Shown: piece after piece, positions 11,241 to 22,688 of the stretch
Position numbering within the stretch: position 1 is the first letter of the stretch
Layout of the letters: every line of letters begins with the position of its first letter
Assembly: GCA_036874045.1 (NCBI GenBank)
Contig: CM072335.1
Location: 6,344,001-6,408,000 of the forward strand
Length of the DNA stretch: 64,000 nucleotides
Direction of reading: 5' to 3'
DNA from: Cymodocea nodosa
Taxonomy: Eukaryota; Streptophyta; Magnoliopsida; Alismatales; Cymodoceaceae
Translations under genes and position numbers: made by a program
Notes under the pieces: generated by a model
Database searches by the model: none
What the model saw: the letters and a program-made list of their open reading frames with translations, nothing else
What the model was told of the DNA's origin: nothing

Positions 11241-13452
11241 TGTGTCTTTCCATTTAAGTACTTCATTCTATTAAGTACTGGCACACGAGAGTCACTAGCT
11301 GGACATTGTTTAATTTCCTATTCAGTCCATTCCACTATAGTTGTTTCTTCTAGGATTTCAATTCCTTCATTTTTCAATTCAAATATGTTGTGGAGAAGCT
11401 CAGGTGTTATCTGAATATTAACTTCTTCCATGTTTGTGTTTAAATTTCCTTCTTCCTCTCTCAAATTTGCATAAAAATAGGGTACTAAATTTTCATATAC
11501 TACATGCCCTTTTTCTTTTGAAATAAAGTTCAATAGGCCTTAGAATTCGAATAATTCTTTAATCTCCTCCATTCTAATCCAATCTATTGGCCTATTGTAA
11601 ATAATATCATACCCCTTTATCTCTTGATACTTGTTGTATACTTCTTGGCTCCAAAAGTGAACTTCATTTAAAATAGTTGCTTCAGACAAGTCAGGAATTT
11701 GGATTTGTTACTCTAGAGGGGTTTGTTCTTGAATTTCTTCTTCAAGTTGCTGAGCTTGTTGTTGTATTTGTAGCTGAAAATAATCTTAAGATTTCTGCTC
11801 TTCTACTCTGAATTGTTGTGGAGAGCCTACAGAACTTTCCACATTTTTATCTTGAAATTTCTCCATAAGTTGTTGAAGAGTTTCATTTTCTTTAAAGGAA
11901 TCTATCGAATCCTTTTCTTCTTATTCAACTTCTTGTTCAACTTCTTCTCTTTCTTCTTCCTCCTAACTACCAATCTACATTGTTACTGTTCTTTATAATT
12001 CTGTGGCAGATTAGGATGGAGTCACGAGTACAGTATATTCTACCCTAACTTTAATTTCTAATTCCTCAGATTGTAGACTAATTTCAACCTATTTTTCTTC
12101 TTTTCTTTGCTTTTGTTGCTACTGCTCCTACTCCTCAAATTCGGATAGTAGATTAACAAAAATGAGCTATTTATTCCCTATTGTAAACATTATAGGTTCA
12201 AGTTTAATTTCTGCTTGAGGTTTAGGCACTATCCCTTTTCCTTTTCTTCTAATTAGTTGTGTTTGTTCTTCCTCTTCTTCCTTTGAGACTAAGTATACAA
12301 AACTAGGCTCTCCAAGCCCTCGAGCTACACGTACTGGTTCTTCCTACTTAACAGTTACTAGTCTGGAAGGACCAGCTTTAGTTTCTCTTGCAACTAGTGA
12401 TCTAGCTACTTTAGAATTTTGTTCTACTTTAATTTTATATTGGGCCTTCAACCTATCTTTGGCCCTTTTCTTGCAAATTGCATCATACAATAAATGTCTT
12501 TTCCACAACCATATCTTCAGAATTTCCTTGGCTCTTGGCAACTTTAACAAGCTCCATGAATTCTCTCCATTCCTTTGGCATTGATGGCCCCAAAAATACT
12601 ACTCTTTGTAACAGCCTTGGTGGTGGAATGGATGATTGTTTAGAATGAAAAAGTGCATAATATTAATGGTTAAATGATGGTTAATTGCATAATATTTAGC
12701 TTATCATATGAGAATTAAGCCATTATATTATAATTGCACTATTATAAGCACTAATGAAGGAATCTGCATAATTTTAGAGAATTAATGTTAATTTAGTACA
12801 TTTCTAAATTATTAGTAAATTGCAGGCTGTGAAATTCTTAAGTATCCGAACTTTTTGTTATTTCAAAGAGTTATATTGCATGTACTAGACAGTTATGTTT
12901 TTAATGATAGAAGAATATTTTATTATGTCTTGGAGTACACATGTCGAAACCATAATGCATGACTTAAGTGGATTTTCGGTAAGTTATTTGTTAACTATCC
13001 GAAATGCATCTGGGAATCGGATAGTTAGGTTCTTAAGTGTTTGAAATATTTGAACTTGTTAAGTTAGAATTACGCACATGTTGAATTTAAATGCTTTAGT
13101 ATATCACGTGAGATGCATATGTTTAACTCGTTAAGTTAGCATAACTGTACATGTTGAGTTACATGAATACTCACTAAGGTAACGAGTTACGTTAGCAGCT
13201 TATTTCTTTATTGCACGTGTTTTATAGTTAAATCAACGAAGTAAGTCCGTTGAGTTATCTGTAACTCCACAGACCATTTATTTTCTAATATGCCACTATA
13301 GCTGTTACAGAAATAGGACATTCGAAGGAAAACCATGATTGCATGTATCACACAAGAATGTTCTCGTGGAAGGAAGAAGAAATCACCGTCATTTATATGA
13401 ATGAAGGAAATCCAATCGATCATTTAAGCAGAAGTAGTTACTACTGAAGAAA

Positions 13453-13460
13453 TATAAAAG
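13453..13460 (+). promoter_or_regulatory. LTR TATA box, G1
   Basis: TATAAAAG lies downstream of the palindrome-rich U3. The same octamer is in the G2 LTR (53508-53515) and the E2 5' LTR (50861-50854, minus). Confidence 0.55.
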
Positions 13461-14591
13461 AAGAGGAGAAAAAAATGAAGAAAGTGTGGTTGGCGGTGGT
13501 TGGTAGTGTGTGTAGATGTGGAGAACCACGCTAACTACAGGCAACATCGAAAGTTCACTAAAGCATCCACACCATCACCAACAATTCACCAACATCACCA
13601 TAATCACCAATCATCGAAGATTTGTGAGGATACTTTTCTGATGTCGGGTCGATTCCAAGCCAAACACGGTACCTGACAACCATTGTGAGGAGTGATCGCG
13701 TTGTAGGAAGGGAAGCCATTTTCACCAAGCACCGACTCATATCTCAAGAGATCGTAAAGCTTCTAGCCTTGGTTTTGGGTTGATGCTAGTATGCTGAAGA
13801 GGAGATCATCTTACAATTCTAGACTCGTGATTCTATAGGGAGAGGAGGCAAGATTGTAAGTGATTAAGTTTTTAGTGGTGTAATCGCGTCGCATGTAGTG
13901 ACGGAAGTATTTACTATTGATAGAGATTTTTACATTTCACCTTTCACCCATTTTCATGAACATATCAAAACAAAAATACCAAAAACAACAACTTATCTAT
14001 GTTTACATTTAGTATTTAAGTGTTGTATTGTTTGTTTTGTATCATGATTAATGTTATCATTATCAGTATTGTGAATGTTTTATGTTTGTTTGATTCAGAA
14101 AATAGAAAATAGTTTTATAGTTTACTGAAATTGATTCGTTCTAGATACTTAAAGATTTTAATGTTTACTATTTGAAATATCTGAATGTTAGTGTTGCTTA
14201 ATGATAAATCTAATATTAACTAGCATTAAAGAGCTTAATTGATGTTATTTACAATCTGTGGAACTACCCAATGGTTGGCCGAATTCCTTTATAAATAGTA
14301 GTATTAAACTGGAAAGATAGGCTCGTGGAGTTAACTCAAGTCCACGAACTTGGTTCATTGTGTTAACTGTAACTCAATGGAGTGCTTACTGAACACATAA
14401 TTTTCATTATTAAAACCAGAACAGTACACAATTCTTACTCAATCTCTATGGGATCGACCTATACTTGCACAAAAATACAATATATACTATGCACTTGCAG
14501 TTAAAATACAAATTGGAATTAATATCTAATTTGTGTGAAAGTTTGTTAGAGTACTTCTAAAAGTAATTATTGATTTAAGCCTAAAGACAAA

Positions 14592-16702
14592 TGTTTAGGT
14601 TGCTTTAGGTGGCACCAGAGAACTTGTTTGGTTCCCAGGCAACAACACCAAATAACTTGTATTTGTTAACTTCTGCTTTTAACTTAGTTAATTTGTCTTT
14701 ATGCTTATATCAGTAATTCCTTTTTAGAAGTAAACAAACAACCTTTCACACAAATTAGACATTAATTCCAATTTGTATTTTAACTACAAGTGCACAGTAT
14801 ATATTATATTTGTGTGCAAGTACAGGTCGATCCCACAAAGAATTGAGTAAGAATTGTGTACTGTTCCATTTTTTATATTATACTTAATGTGTTCGGTAAT
14901 CACTCCGTTGAGTTACAGTTAACACAACGGACTAAGTTCATGGAGTTATGGCTAACTCAACAGATTAATCTCATGAACTTAAGTTAACTTCACAAGCCTA
15001 TCTTTTCAGTTTAATACTGCTATTTACAAAGGAATTCGGCCAACCATTGGGCAGTTCCACAGATTGTAAATAACATCAATTAAGCTCTTTAATGCTAGTG
15101 AATATTAGATTTATCATTAAGCAACACTAACATTCAAATATTTCAAACAGTAACCATTAAAATCTTTAAGTATCTGGAACAAATCGATTTCAATAAACTG
15201 TAATACTATTTTCTATTTTCTGAATCAAACAAACATAAAACATTCACAATACTAACAATGATAACTTTAATCACGATACAAAACAAGCAATACAACACTT
15301 AAATACTAAATATAAACATAGATAAGTTGTTGTTTTTGGTATTTTTGTTTTGAGATGTTCATGAAAATGGGCGAAAGGTGAAATGTAAAAATCTCTATCA
15401 ACAGTAAATACTTCCATCACTACATGCTATGCGATTACACCACTGAAAACTTAATCACTTACAATTCTACCTCCTCTCCCTATAGAATCGCGAGTCCAGA
15501 ATTGCAAGATGATCTCCTCTTCAGCATATTGGCATCAACCCGAAACCAAGGCTAGAAGCTTTACGATCTTCTAAGATATGAGTCGGTGCTTGGTGAAAAT
15601 GGCTTCCCTTCCCGCGACACGATCACTCCTCACAGTGGTTGTTAGGCACCGTGTTTGGCTCAGAATCGACTTGACATTAGGAAAGTATCCTCACAGACCT
15701 TCGAAGGTTGGTGATTATGGTAATGTTGGTGATGTTGGTGAATTATTGGTGATGGTGTGGATGCCTTAGTGTACTTTTGACGCTGCTTGCAATTAGTGCG
15801 GTCCTCCACCTTTACGCACACTACCACACACCTCCAACCACACCTTCTTCATTTTTTCTCCTCTTCTTTTATATTTCTTCAGTAGTAACTGCTTCTGCTT
15901 TAAATGATTAGATGTATTTCCTTCATTCAGATCAACGATGGTGATTTCTTCTCCTTTCCACGAGCGAATTCCTGCGTGATACGTGCAATCGTGACTTTCC
16001 TTCGAATGTCCTATTTCTATAACTGCTACAGTGGCATATTAGAAAATAAATGGTCCATGGAGTTACAGATAACTCAACAGACTTACTTCGTTGATTAAAC
16101 TATAAAACACGTGCAATAAAGAAATAAGCTGCTAACATAACATGTTACCTTAGTGTGTATTCATGCAATTCAACACGTACAGTTATGCTAACTTAACGAG
16201 TTAAACATGTGCATCTCACGTGATATAATAAAGTGTTTAAATTCAACATGTGCATCATTCTAACTTAACAAGTTCAGATATATAACTTACAGTTTTCACT
16301 CACTAACTTAACGAGTTCTCACGTGATATTTTTATACCTTTAAACCTGTAACTCAACGAGTTGGCATGTGATCTTTTAACAAAAAGAACACTAACTCAAC
16401 TAGTTGATACTGTTCACTTAAATATTCTTTTAGCGTTTAAAACATAACTATCTAGTACATGCAATATAACTCTCCGAAATAACAGAAAATTTGGATACTA
16501 AAGAATTAAAAACTAGCAACTTACCAACAGTTCAGAAATGTACTAAATTAACATTAATTCTCTAAAATTATGCAGATTCTTTCATTAAAGCATATAACAG
16601 TGCAATTATAACATAATGGCTTAATTCTCATATTATAAGCTAAATATTATGCAATTAATCATCATTTAACCGTTAATATTATGCACTTTTTCATTCTAAA
16701 CA
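14592..16702 (-). repeat. Athila solo LTR (minus) nested in the G1 LTR, TSD ACAAA
   Basis: Read on the minus strand it begins TGTTTAGAATG at 16702 and ends CCTAAACA at 14592, 2111 bases, TG..CA. Both sides carry ACAAA (14587-14591 and 16703-16707), and the G1 LTR reads through once it is removed. No internal region is present, as expected of LTR-LTR recombination. Together with the plus LTR left of it, it makes a large inverted repeat centred near 14.6 kb. Its last 60 bases hold primer-site-like sequence. Confidence 0.85.
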
Positions 16703-16753
16703 ACAAATTAAACCAGTTGTCTGATCTAACCTTTCACATCTAAACAAGTTTTC

Positions 16754-16771
16754 TGGCGCCATTACTAGGGA
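16754..16771 (+). other. Primer binding site, tRNA-Asp type (G1)
   Basis: TGGCGCCATTACTAGGGA begins seven bases after the LTR. It is a slightly decayed form of the TGGCGCCGTTGCCGGGGA site characteristic of Athila, complementary to the 3' end of tRNA-Asp. Confidence 0.75.
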
Positions 16772-16852
16772 TTGAGAAGCTAAGCAATTGTAAGTGCTGT
16801 TTTGTTTTAATAGCAAGAGGAGTGTTGTGTGTTTTCTTCTATAATTAAAAAT

Positions 16853-17770
16853 ATGGCATACGCTTATGCTCAAAGATTTTTGAAACCTGTAGTTAGCATA
16901 TGTGAATTCTATAATTTGGAAGGTCACGACATTTCTGATTGTTTGAAATTGAGACAATTGCAGATGGTTAGATCATATGAACAACAAATGAATTATCTTC
17001 ACTATAATAGATCTGAGTATGAGAATTCTATGGTTTACCCAACTGATGGTCATCTTAGAATGTGTAATATGTTGAGAGACAAGGAAGTTTGGGATAGGTA
17101 TGACAGACTGGAGCATAGCTTAGAGCAAAACATGGACAAACTAGAACAATTTATGTGTCAGCAACAAGAAGTCAACCAATTAAACTATAAGGAAGCATAT
17201 TCAGAACCTAAAATTGATATCATTTACGAAACTGAAAAAACCATAATGAAAATTGATCAAAAATTGAATGCAATGAGATTAGATGATCTAGAAAGAAAAC
17301 TAAAATCATTGGATGAATTTACAATGAAATTACAAGTTATGCAATAGGACAATACATATGAAAATTTTAATGTTATAGATCTGCATAATTTACAAGACAT
17401 ACAAGCAAAAGAAAATACCAATGCAATAGAATTTAAAGAATGCAATTTAAAACTAAAAACAATTGAAGATCATAATCACGAAAATGATATACAAGAACAT
17501 CAAGAAAGTAACAAAAATCTGGAAGATGTATGTATAACATTAAGATCTAAAACTGATATACCATCAAGAATTCAAAATGAAAATAATATGAAGGTGGATA
17601 AGAACAAAAATCAAAATGATAATGAAAATGTAATATCTGAAAATATAGAAATCAATAAAGAAAAATCTGAATCTAAAAATGATCAAACTAATCAAATGAA
17701 AGAAAAAGAATCTTTTAAATCATTAGCACCCTATCCTAAAAGATTACAACAAACATTTCCTGAAAAATAA
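16853..17770 (+). pseudogene. gag: Gag zinc-knuckle half with linker to protease, G1
   Basis: The protein starts MAYAYAQRF only about 80 bases after the primer site, so no capsid domain precedes it. It has a CCHC-like knuckle (CEFYNLEGHDISDC; the second Cys is Tyr here but Cys in E2), coiled-coil-like Glu/Gln-rich stretches (DRYDRLEHSLEQNMDKLEQF), then the Athila gag-pro linker motifs VCITLRS and APYPKRLQ. In-frame stops lie at 17345 (TAG) and 17768 (TAA), and the same frame continues into protease. In usual Athila elements the capsid domain stands before this part; here it lies after ORF2. Confidence 0.75.
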
Positions 17771-18634
17771 GAAAAAATTAGAGAAATTTTTGAAAAAGTA
17801 CAAGTTAACATTCCTTTGTTAGACTTATTGTAGTAAATATCACCTTATGCTAAATTTCTGAAGGATTGGTGTACTAAGAAAAGAGAGCGAAAAGTTTTAA
17901 GGAAAGTCTTTTTAGTTAAGCAAAGTAGTTCCCTATTTCTGCTACAAATTCCTAAAAAGTTATCTGATCCTGGAATTCTTGTTATATCATGCACCATAGG
18001 AAATACCATTCTAGAAAGAACCTTAATGGACCTAGGTGTAGGTATAAATGTTATGTCAAGTGATATATTTGCATCCTTAGGATTAGAAGGCTTAATCCCT
18101 ACTAGGACTGTTATTCAATTAGTTGACAGAAGTATAAGATACCCTAGAGGAAAAATAAAAGATGTTTTAATTAAAATCAAAAACTTCATATATCCTATTG
18201 ATATTGTAATTTTGGATTCCCAACAAATTAAGCATAAAAATAGTGATACATCTTTAATTTTGAGAAGACCATTTTTAGCAACATCAGTAGGGGCTGTTAT
18301 TAATTGTAAAACTAGAGTAATGAATTTAGCATATGGTAATGAAAACATTTTCAAACTAGAAAAGTTTGAGGAGTTAGAAATGTCCTTACATACCATAGAC
18401 CTTTTAGAGGATGAAGGAAATATGCTAGATGATGTGATTTAAGAAGAATTAAATAGGCAACTCAATTCTGAAACCTTAGAAGAAAGTGAAAGCATAAATA
18501 TAGAAGGAGATCAGAAAGAAATTAATTTAGAAAATGATGATGTTCAATTAGGAGCTCTAGCTTCTGATGGGCAACAGTTAGAATTAAATCTTTTACCTCC
18601 TGAATTAACCTATATATTTCTGGAAGAAAAATGA
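17771..18634 (+). pseudogene. Athila aspartic protease domain, G1
   Basis: Retroviral-type aspartic protease, which would process Gag-Pol. The frame continues from the zinc-knuckle half through VQVNIPLLDLL and YAKFLKDWC, the usual Athila lead-in. The active-site region reads MDLGVGINVM (family D-L-G-A/S), with flap and body motifs RSIRYPRGKI and LILRRPFLAT. Stops at 17830-17836 (two in a row) and 18440 are at former Gln codons. The acidic linker to RT ends at a TGA at 18632. Confidence 0.75.
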
Positions 18635-19990
18635 ACACGTCCAATCATTATTGCTTCAGATTTAAAAGAGGATCAAATTGCTAAATTAAAAGATGTAGTA
18701 AAAACTTATAAAGAAGCAATAGGATGGACTATGACTAATATAAAAGGGTTAAGTGCAACTTTATACTGTCACCACATATACTTAGTAGAGAATGCTAAAC
18801 CTATTCAATCAGGATGGAGAGTGTGTATAGACTATAGAAAGCTGAATGTAGTGACTAGGAAAGATCATTTTCCCTTACCTTTCATAGATCAAATGCTAGA
18901 AAAATTAGTAGGGCAAGAATATTTTTGTTTCCTAGACGGGTATTTAGGATATAACCAAGTCCTAGTAGCATTAGAAGATCAAGAGAAAACAACTTTCACC
19001 TATCCTAATGGAACTTATGCTTTTAAGAGAATGCCATTCGGATAAACAACTTTCAAAGGTGTATGCAGGGCATATTCACTAGAATGACTGAATATTTTTT
19101 AGAAATATTTATGGATGATTTTATTATTTATGGAACTTCATATGAAGTGTGTTTAAACAATTTAGACCAAGTATTAAAACGTTGTGTGGAAAAAAGTCTG
19201 GTTCTAAATTGGGAAAAATGTTACTTCATGGTTAAACTAGGAATAGTCTTGGGACATGTTGTTTCAAAGAAGGGGTTGGAAGTAGATAAAGCTAAAATAG
19301 AAGTAATTTCTAATCTACCAGAACCTAAATCAGTAAAAGATATTAGATCATTTCTAGGACATGCTGGATTTTATAGAAGATTTATTAATGATTTTAGCAA
19401 AATAGTTAGACCTTTAACTAATCTATTAAAAGATATCCCATTCAACTTTGATAAAAATTGCAAAGAAGTATTTTCCAAGCTTAAAACTAGCTTAATTTCA
19501 ACTCTTATAATTCAAGCACTTGATTGGAGCCATCCATTTGAATTAATGTGTGATGCATCTAATTTTGCTGTAGGAGCAGTGTTGGGACAAAAGATAGAAA
19601 AATCTCCTAGAGTGATTCATTATGCAAGCAAAGCCTTAAATGATGCTCAGGTTAATTACACAACTACTAAAAAAGAGCTGTTAGCTATTGTGTTTGCCTT
19701 AGAAAAGTCTAGATCATATCGGATTGGAGCTAAAGTGATAGTATACATGGATCATTCAACTTTAAAACACCTAATAGCAAAGAAAGAGACCAAACCTAGA
19801 TTGATCTGATGGATATTATTATTACAAGACTTTGATTTAGAAATTAAAGATAAAAAAGGTTGTGAGAATGCAGTAGTAGATCATTTATCAAGATTACAAA
19901 TAGAAAAGTCAAATATTGAAATTAAGGATAATTTTCCTAATGAACAATTAATGACCATCAACACAATGCCTTGGTGTGCAGACATAGTTA
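18635..19990 (+). pseudogene. pol: Reverse transcriptase-RNase H, G1 (damaged)
   Basis: RT motifs are SGWRVCIDYRKLN, RKDHFPLPFIDQMLEKL, FKRMPFG and the catalytic FMDDF (family YxDD). RNase H follows with [27 protein letters not shown] and [11 protein letters not shown]. Relative to E2 and G2 about 60 codons are missing in frame between ENAKP and IQSGW, removing the N-terminal finger region. About 13 bases are lost at 19043, shifting the frame. A CGA-to-TGA stop lies at 19807. Confidence 0.8.
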
Positions 19991-20611
19991 ATTACTTGGT
20001 TACTAGTTTAACACCTAAGGATTGGAATAGACAAGATAAGAAATTGTTCTTTTCAAGATTAAAATATTACTATTGGGAAGACCCATACTTATTTAAGAAA
20101 TGTCCTGATCTAGTTTTAAGGAGGTGTGTTCTAGAAACTGAATATTAGAGCATATTGTCTTTCTGCCATGACCAAGCATGTGGAGGGCATTTTGGTTCAG
20201 GGAAAACTACTACTAAAATTCTACAATGTGGATTTTATTGGCCAACACTATTCAAAGATGCTCATAAATATTGCTTAAGTTGTTTAAAATGTCAACAAAT
20301 AGGAAGAATATCAAAGAGGAATATGCTGCCTCTTAATCCTATTGTTGAGGTTGAAATCTTTGATGTGTGGGGAATAGATTTTATGGGTCCATTTCCTATG
20401 TCTAATCAATTTAATTACATATTGTTGGGGGTGGATTATGTATCTAAATGGATAGAAGCTATTCCTACAAAAACTAATGACAACAAAGTGGTAATACATT
20501 TTATAAGAACCAATATAATTGCTAGATTTGGAATACCTAAAGCTATTATTAGTGATAGAGGAACTCATTTCTGTAATAGAAGTTTTGAAACCTTAATGAA
20601 GAAATATGGAG
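19991..20611 (+). pseudogene. int: Integrase N-terminal and core part, truncated (G1)
   Basis: The HHCC zinc domain (HDQACGGHFG..CLSCLKC) and two of the three catalytic acids (Asp in GIDFMGPF, Asp in ISDRGTHF) are present. The protein stops matching after MKKYGV at about 20611, before the catalytic Glu, where a deletion joins it to the middle of ORF2. A TAG stop at 20146 replaces a Gln codon. Confidence 0.8.
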
Positions 20612-21570
20612 TAGAAGCAAAAATGCAGGAATCTTCGATGCATTTTCAGTCAATTCAAGTTTAGCACATGGAAGAGGAAGTTCAAGAACAAACCCCTATA
20701 GAGCAACAAATTTACATTCCTAACCCGACTAAAGCAACAGTTTTGAATGAAGTATACTTTTGGAGTCAGGAAGCATATAATAAATACCAAGAGATTAGGG
20801 GTTATGATATCATTTACAGTAGACTAGTAAATTGGGACGAGATGCAAGAAATTAAGGATTTATTTGAGTTCCAAGGTCTACTGCAGTTTATTTCTCAAGA
20901 AAGAGGGCATGCAGTATATGAGAATCTAGTGCCTTGCTTTTATGCAAACTTAAGAGAAGGAGAAAGAGGATTAATTTCCAACATGGAGCAAGTTGATGTA
21001 GAGATAACATTAGAGCTTCTCCACAACATTTTAGGATTGAAGAATGAAGGACTAGAAATTCTGAAAAGCATAACTACAATTGAGTGGACAAAACAGATAA
21101 TAAAGGATTGTTTAGCTATCAATCCTGGTGTGCCATTATTAAATAAACTGAAGCACTTAAATGGTAAAGCACACATGATAGCTAACATTTTAATTAAGAA
21201 TATCTACCAATGACAAGGCCATGATATAGAACTGAGTCAATTTGTCAAATGGGCCACATATGTAGTTGTGAACAGAATTCAAATAAATTGGTCTGCAGTT
21301 TTTATCTCCAAGTTGAGAGCTATAAAGAAGAAATTATTTTATGGAGATCTGATTCCACTACTGATGGTGGACAATATTGATTTCACGAAATGAGCATCCA
21401 AAAGGATAATATCAAGAACCATTTTAGTGAAAGAATATAGAAATTATACTGCTACAGAGATTGCTAAACCTTCTAGAGGAATTACAAGAGCTATAGAAAG
21501 AATAAACCAATTAGAGCAACAATTAGAAAAACTCCAAAAGGAAGTAGATGAACTTAGGAGAAAAGATTAA
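20612..21570 (+). pseudogene. Athila ORF2, C-terminal part (G1)
   Basis: This is the C-terminal region of ORF2, fused to truncated integrase by a deletion. It has the conserved block from QEQTPIEQQ through RGYDIIYSRLVNW, ERGHAVYENLVPCFYANLRE and LELLHNILGLKNEG, then a C-terminal coiled coil (RINQLEQQLEKLQKEVDEL) ending at TAA 21568. Two in-frame stops (21211 and about 21391) break it. It resembles the 'putative plant transposon protein' region of Athila elements; its function is unknown. Confidence 0.7.
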
Positions 21571-22556
21571 ATAGTATTGTTTGTCTACTTGTATATATTT
21601 GTATGAAAAATATCTGATTGATTGTAATGTAAATTATTCATATAAATGAATGTATGTTTTTCAAATGTTTTTTCATTTATGTTTGAGAATGATGTAATGG
21701 ATGAATTATCTTGAATATTATATAATTGTTTGAACAAGATGCAAGATTGTTTAAAAGATATACAAATTTGCTGAATAACAAGATTAAATGCAAGATAACT
21801 GGTTAATGCCTGAAAATATCTACATGCTGCAAAGTAAAATATAAATTCAGCATAACATGAAATGAACTGCAAATTAAATATACATATCATGATTAGATTT
21901 AAATGAGTCTTAATTAGAACACTTCATTAATGACATGTATTTAACTTTATTTAAGTTGACAAAATGTAAAAGAGAAAAAAAAAAAAAGAAGTTAATACAA
22001 GGAGTAAGTTTTAAAAATTTCCTAAGTGTTAACTCAAAGAAGTAAGTTTGTTGAGTTAACCTTAACTCCACGAGGTTAATAATATAATATAAGGTCACTC
22101 CGTTGAGTTATCTGTAACTCAACAAAGTTAGTCCGTGGAGTTAGCAACAATAACTGTAGTTAGTCCATTGAGTTAATTGTAACTCAACGAGGTTAGTTCA
22201 TGGATTAAGCTAAACAGTTATTCTTTTAGCCACGAATGAAACTTCATGGGTTTAGTGGTTACTGGAAATTTGAAATTAGAAGTGGCACACGTACCCATAA
22301 AAATAGGAACCACACTACACGTTACAAGACACGTTCTTGCAATGAGATTCATTTGCTTTATGGACGTGCATTATAAATATAGAACAGAATGTTATTTACA
22401 AGTTACCAGCACTTGTGGAAGAAAAGGAAATTCGTTGGGGAACTGGAAGGAGAAGCAACTAATTGAACTTCATCCGTCAACAACTTTTTACTAAGTATAA
22501 AGCTTCAAACTGGTATGTAATTAATCTTTTGCTATTTTACTTTATGTTAAGAGTTT
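21571..22556 (+). promoter_or_regulatory. Spacer with palindrome cluster and TATA-like box (G1)
   Basis: Downstream of ORF2, about 400 AT-rich bases precede a palindrome cluster at 22025-22210 (for example CTCCGTTGAGTTATCTG then TAACTCAAC). ACACGT motifs follow at 22290-22335, TATAAATATA at 22372-22381, and a leader of about 180 bases up to the capsid Gag ATG at 22557. A donor-like GGTATGTAAT at about 22512 hints at a leader intron, which I cannot confirm. Confidence 0.5.
22372..22381 (+). promoter_or_regulatory. TATA-like box, G1
   Basis: TATAAATATA directly downstream of the palindrome cluster and ACACGT motifs, conserved in E1 and E2. Confidence 0.45.
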
Positions 22557-22683
22557 ATGAGCACATGAATTCATTCTCCTAGCACTAAACGATTAGTAGG
22601 AACACCTACACAGGATTATTCAACATAGAGACATACTGTAAAATTTTCTGAATTGGACATTAACAAAATCCTTAGGGATGTAG
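22557..22683 (+). pseudogene. gag: Gag capsid half, N-terminal piece (G1), cut by E2
   Basis: The reading frame from ATG 22557 (leader IHSPSTKRLVGTPTQDYST) reaches the block NKILRDVAN at 22683, where E2 has inserted. The frame resumes at 51677 with LSLKENN. Early stops are present at codon 4 and after QDYST. The TSD CTAAC lies inside the codons for AN. Confidence 0.7.
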
Positions 22684-22688
22684 CTAAC
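22684..22688. repeat. Target site duplication of E2, left copy (CTAAC)
   Basis: CTAAC precedes the E2 LTR and is repeated at 51672-51676 after the other LTR. The interrupted gag frame joins across the two. Confidence 0.9.

Larger units (their letters stand above)
3980..12636 (-). mobile_element. Athila element E1 (minus), partial
   Basis: A Ty3/gypsy Athila-lineage fragment read right to left: ORF2 (12636 to 9348, split by a solo LTR), spacer, Gag capsid half (8360 to 7013), intron remnant, F-box gene (6798 to 5665), then a non-coding tail. It is cut on the right by G1's 5' LTR and on the left by copia B. The order matches E2 exactly, so it is a copy of the same family. Its pol half and both LTRs are not in view. 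Confidence 0.8.
9348..12636 (-). pseudogene. Athila ORF2 (plant transposon protein-like), E1, split by a solo LTR
   Basis: ORF2 lies 3' of integrase in Athila elements and has no known biochemical role. Its C-terminal region resembles the 'putative plant transposon protein' domain common in such elements (motifs ERGHAVYENLVPYFYANLRE and ITPELLHNIFELKNEG). In E1 the Glu/Gln-rich N-terminal and middle part spans 12636-11241. A solo LTR (9759-11240) interrupts it, and the C-terminus continues from 9758 to the TAA at 9348, ending in a coiled-coil-like segment (INQLEQQLEKL). Many stops, mostly at former Gln codons. Its 5' end is cut by G1's LTR. Confidence 0.65.
12637..16746 (+). repeat. G1 5' LTR (plus), interrupted by a solo LTR
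   Basis: The LTR starts TGTTTAGA and ends TCTAAACA, an 8-base inverted terminal match. Without the nested insert (14592-16702) and one TSD copy it is about 2.0 kb, close to G2's LTR. A TATAAAAG box lies at 13453-13460, downstream of the palindromic U3. The R/U5 part contains the block TATAGGGAGAGGAGGC at about 13836, conserved in all Athila LTRs here. Confidence 0.8.

Noticed and set aside
10802-16098. Small ORFs of about 60-70 codons recurring in antisense to the Athila LTRs (10802-10993, 13558-13740, 15578-15769, 50625-50813)
   Set aside because: They recur because the LTRs are related; some copies lack the start or have gaps, and they have no protein-family features.
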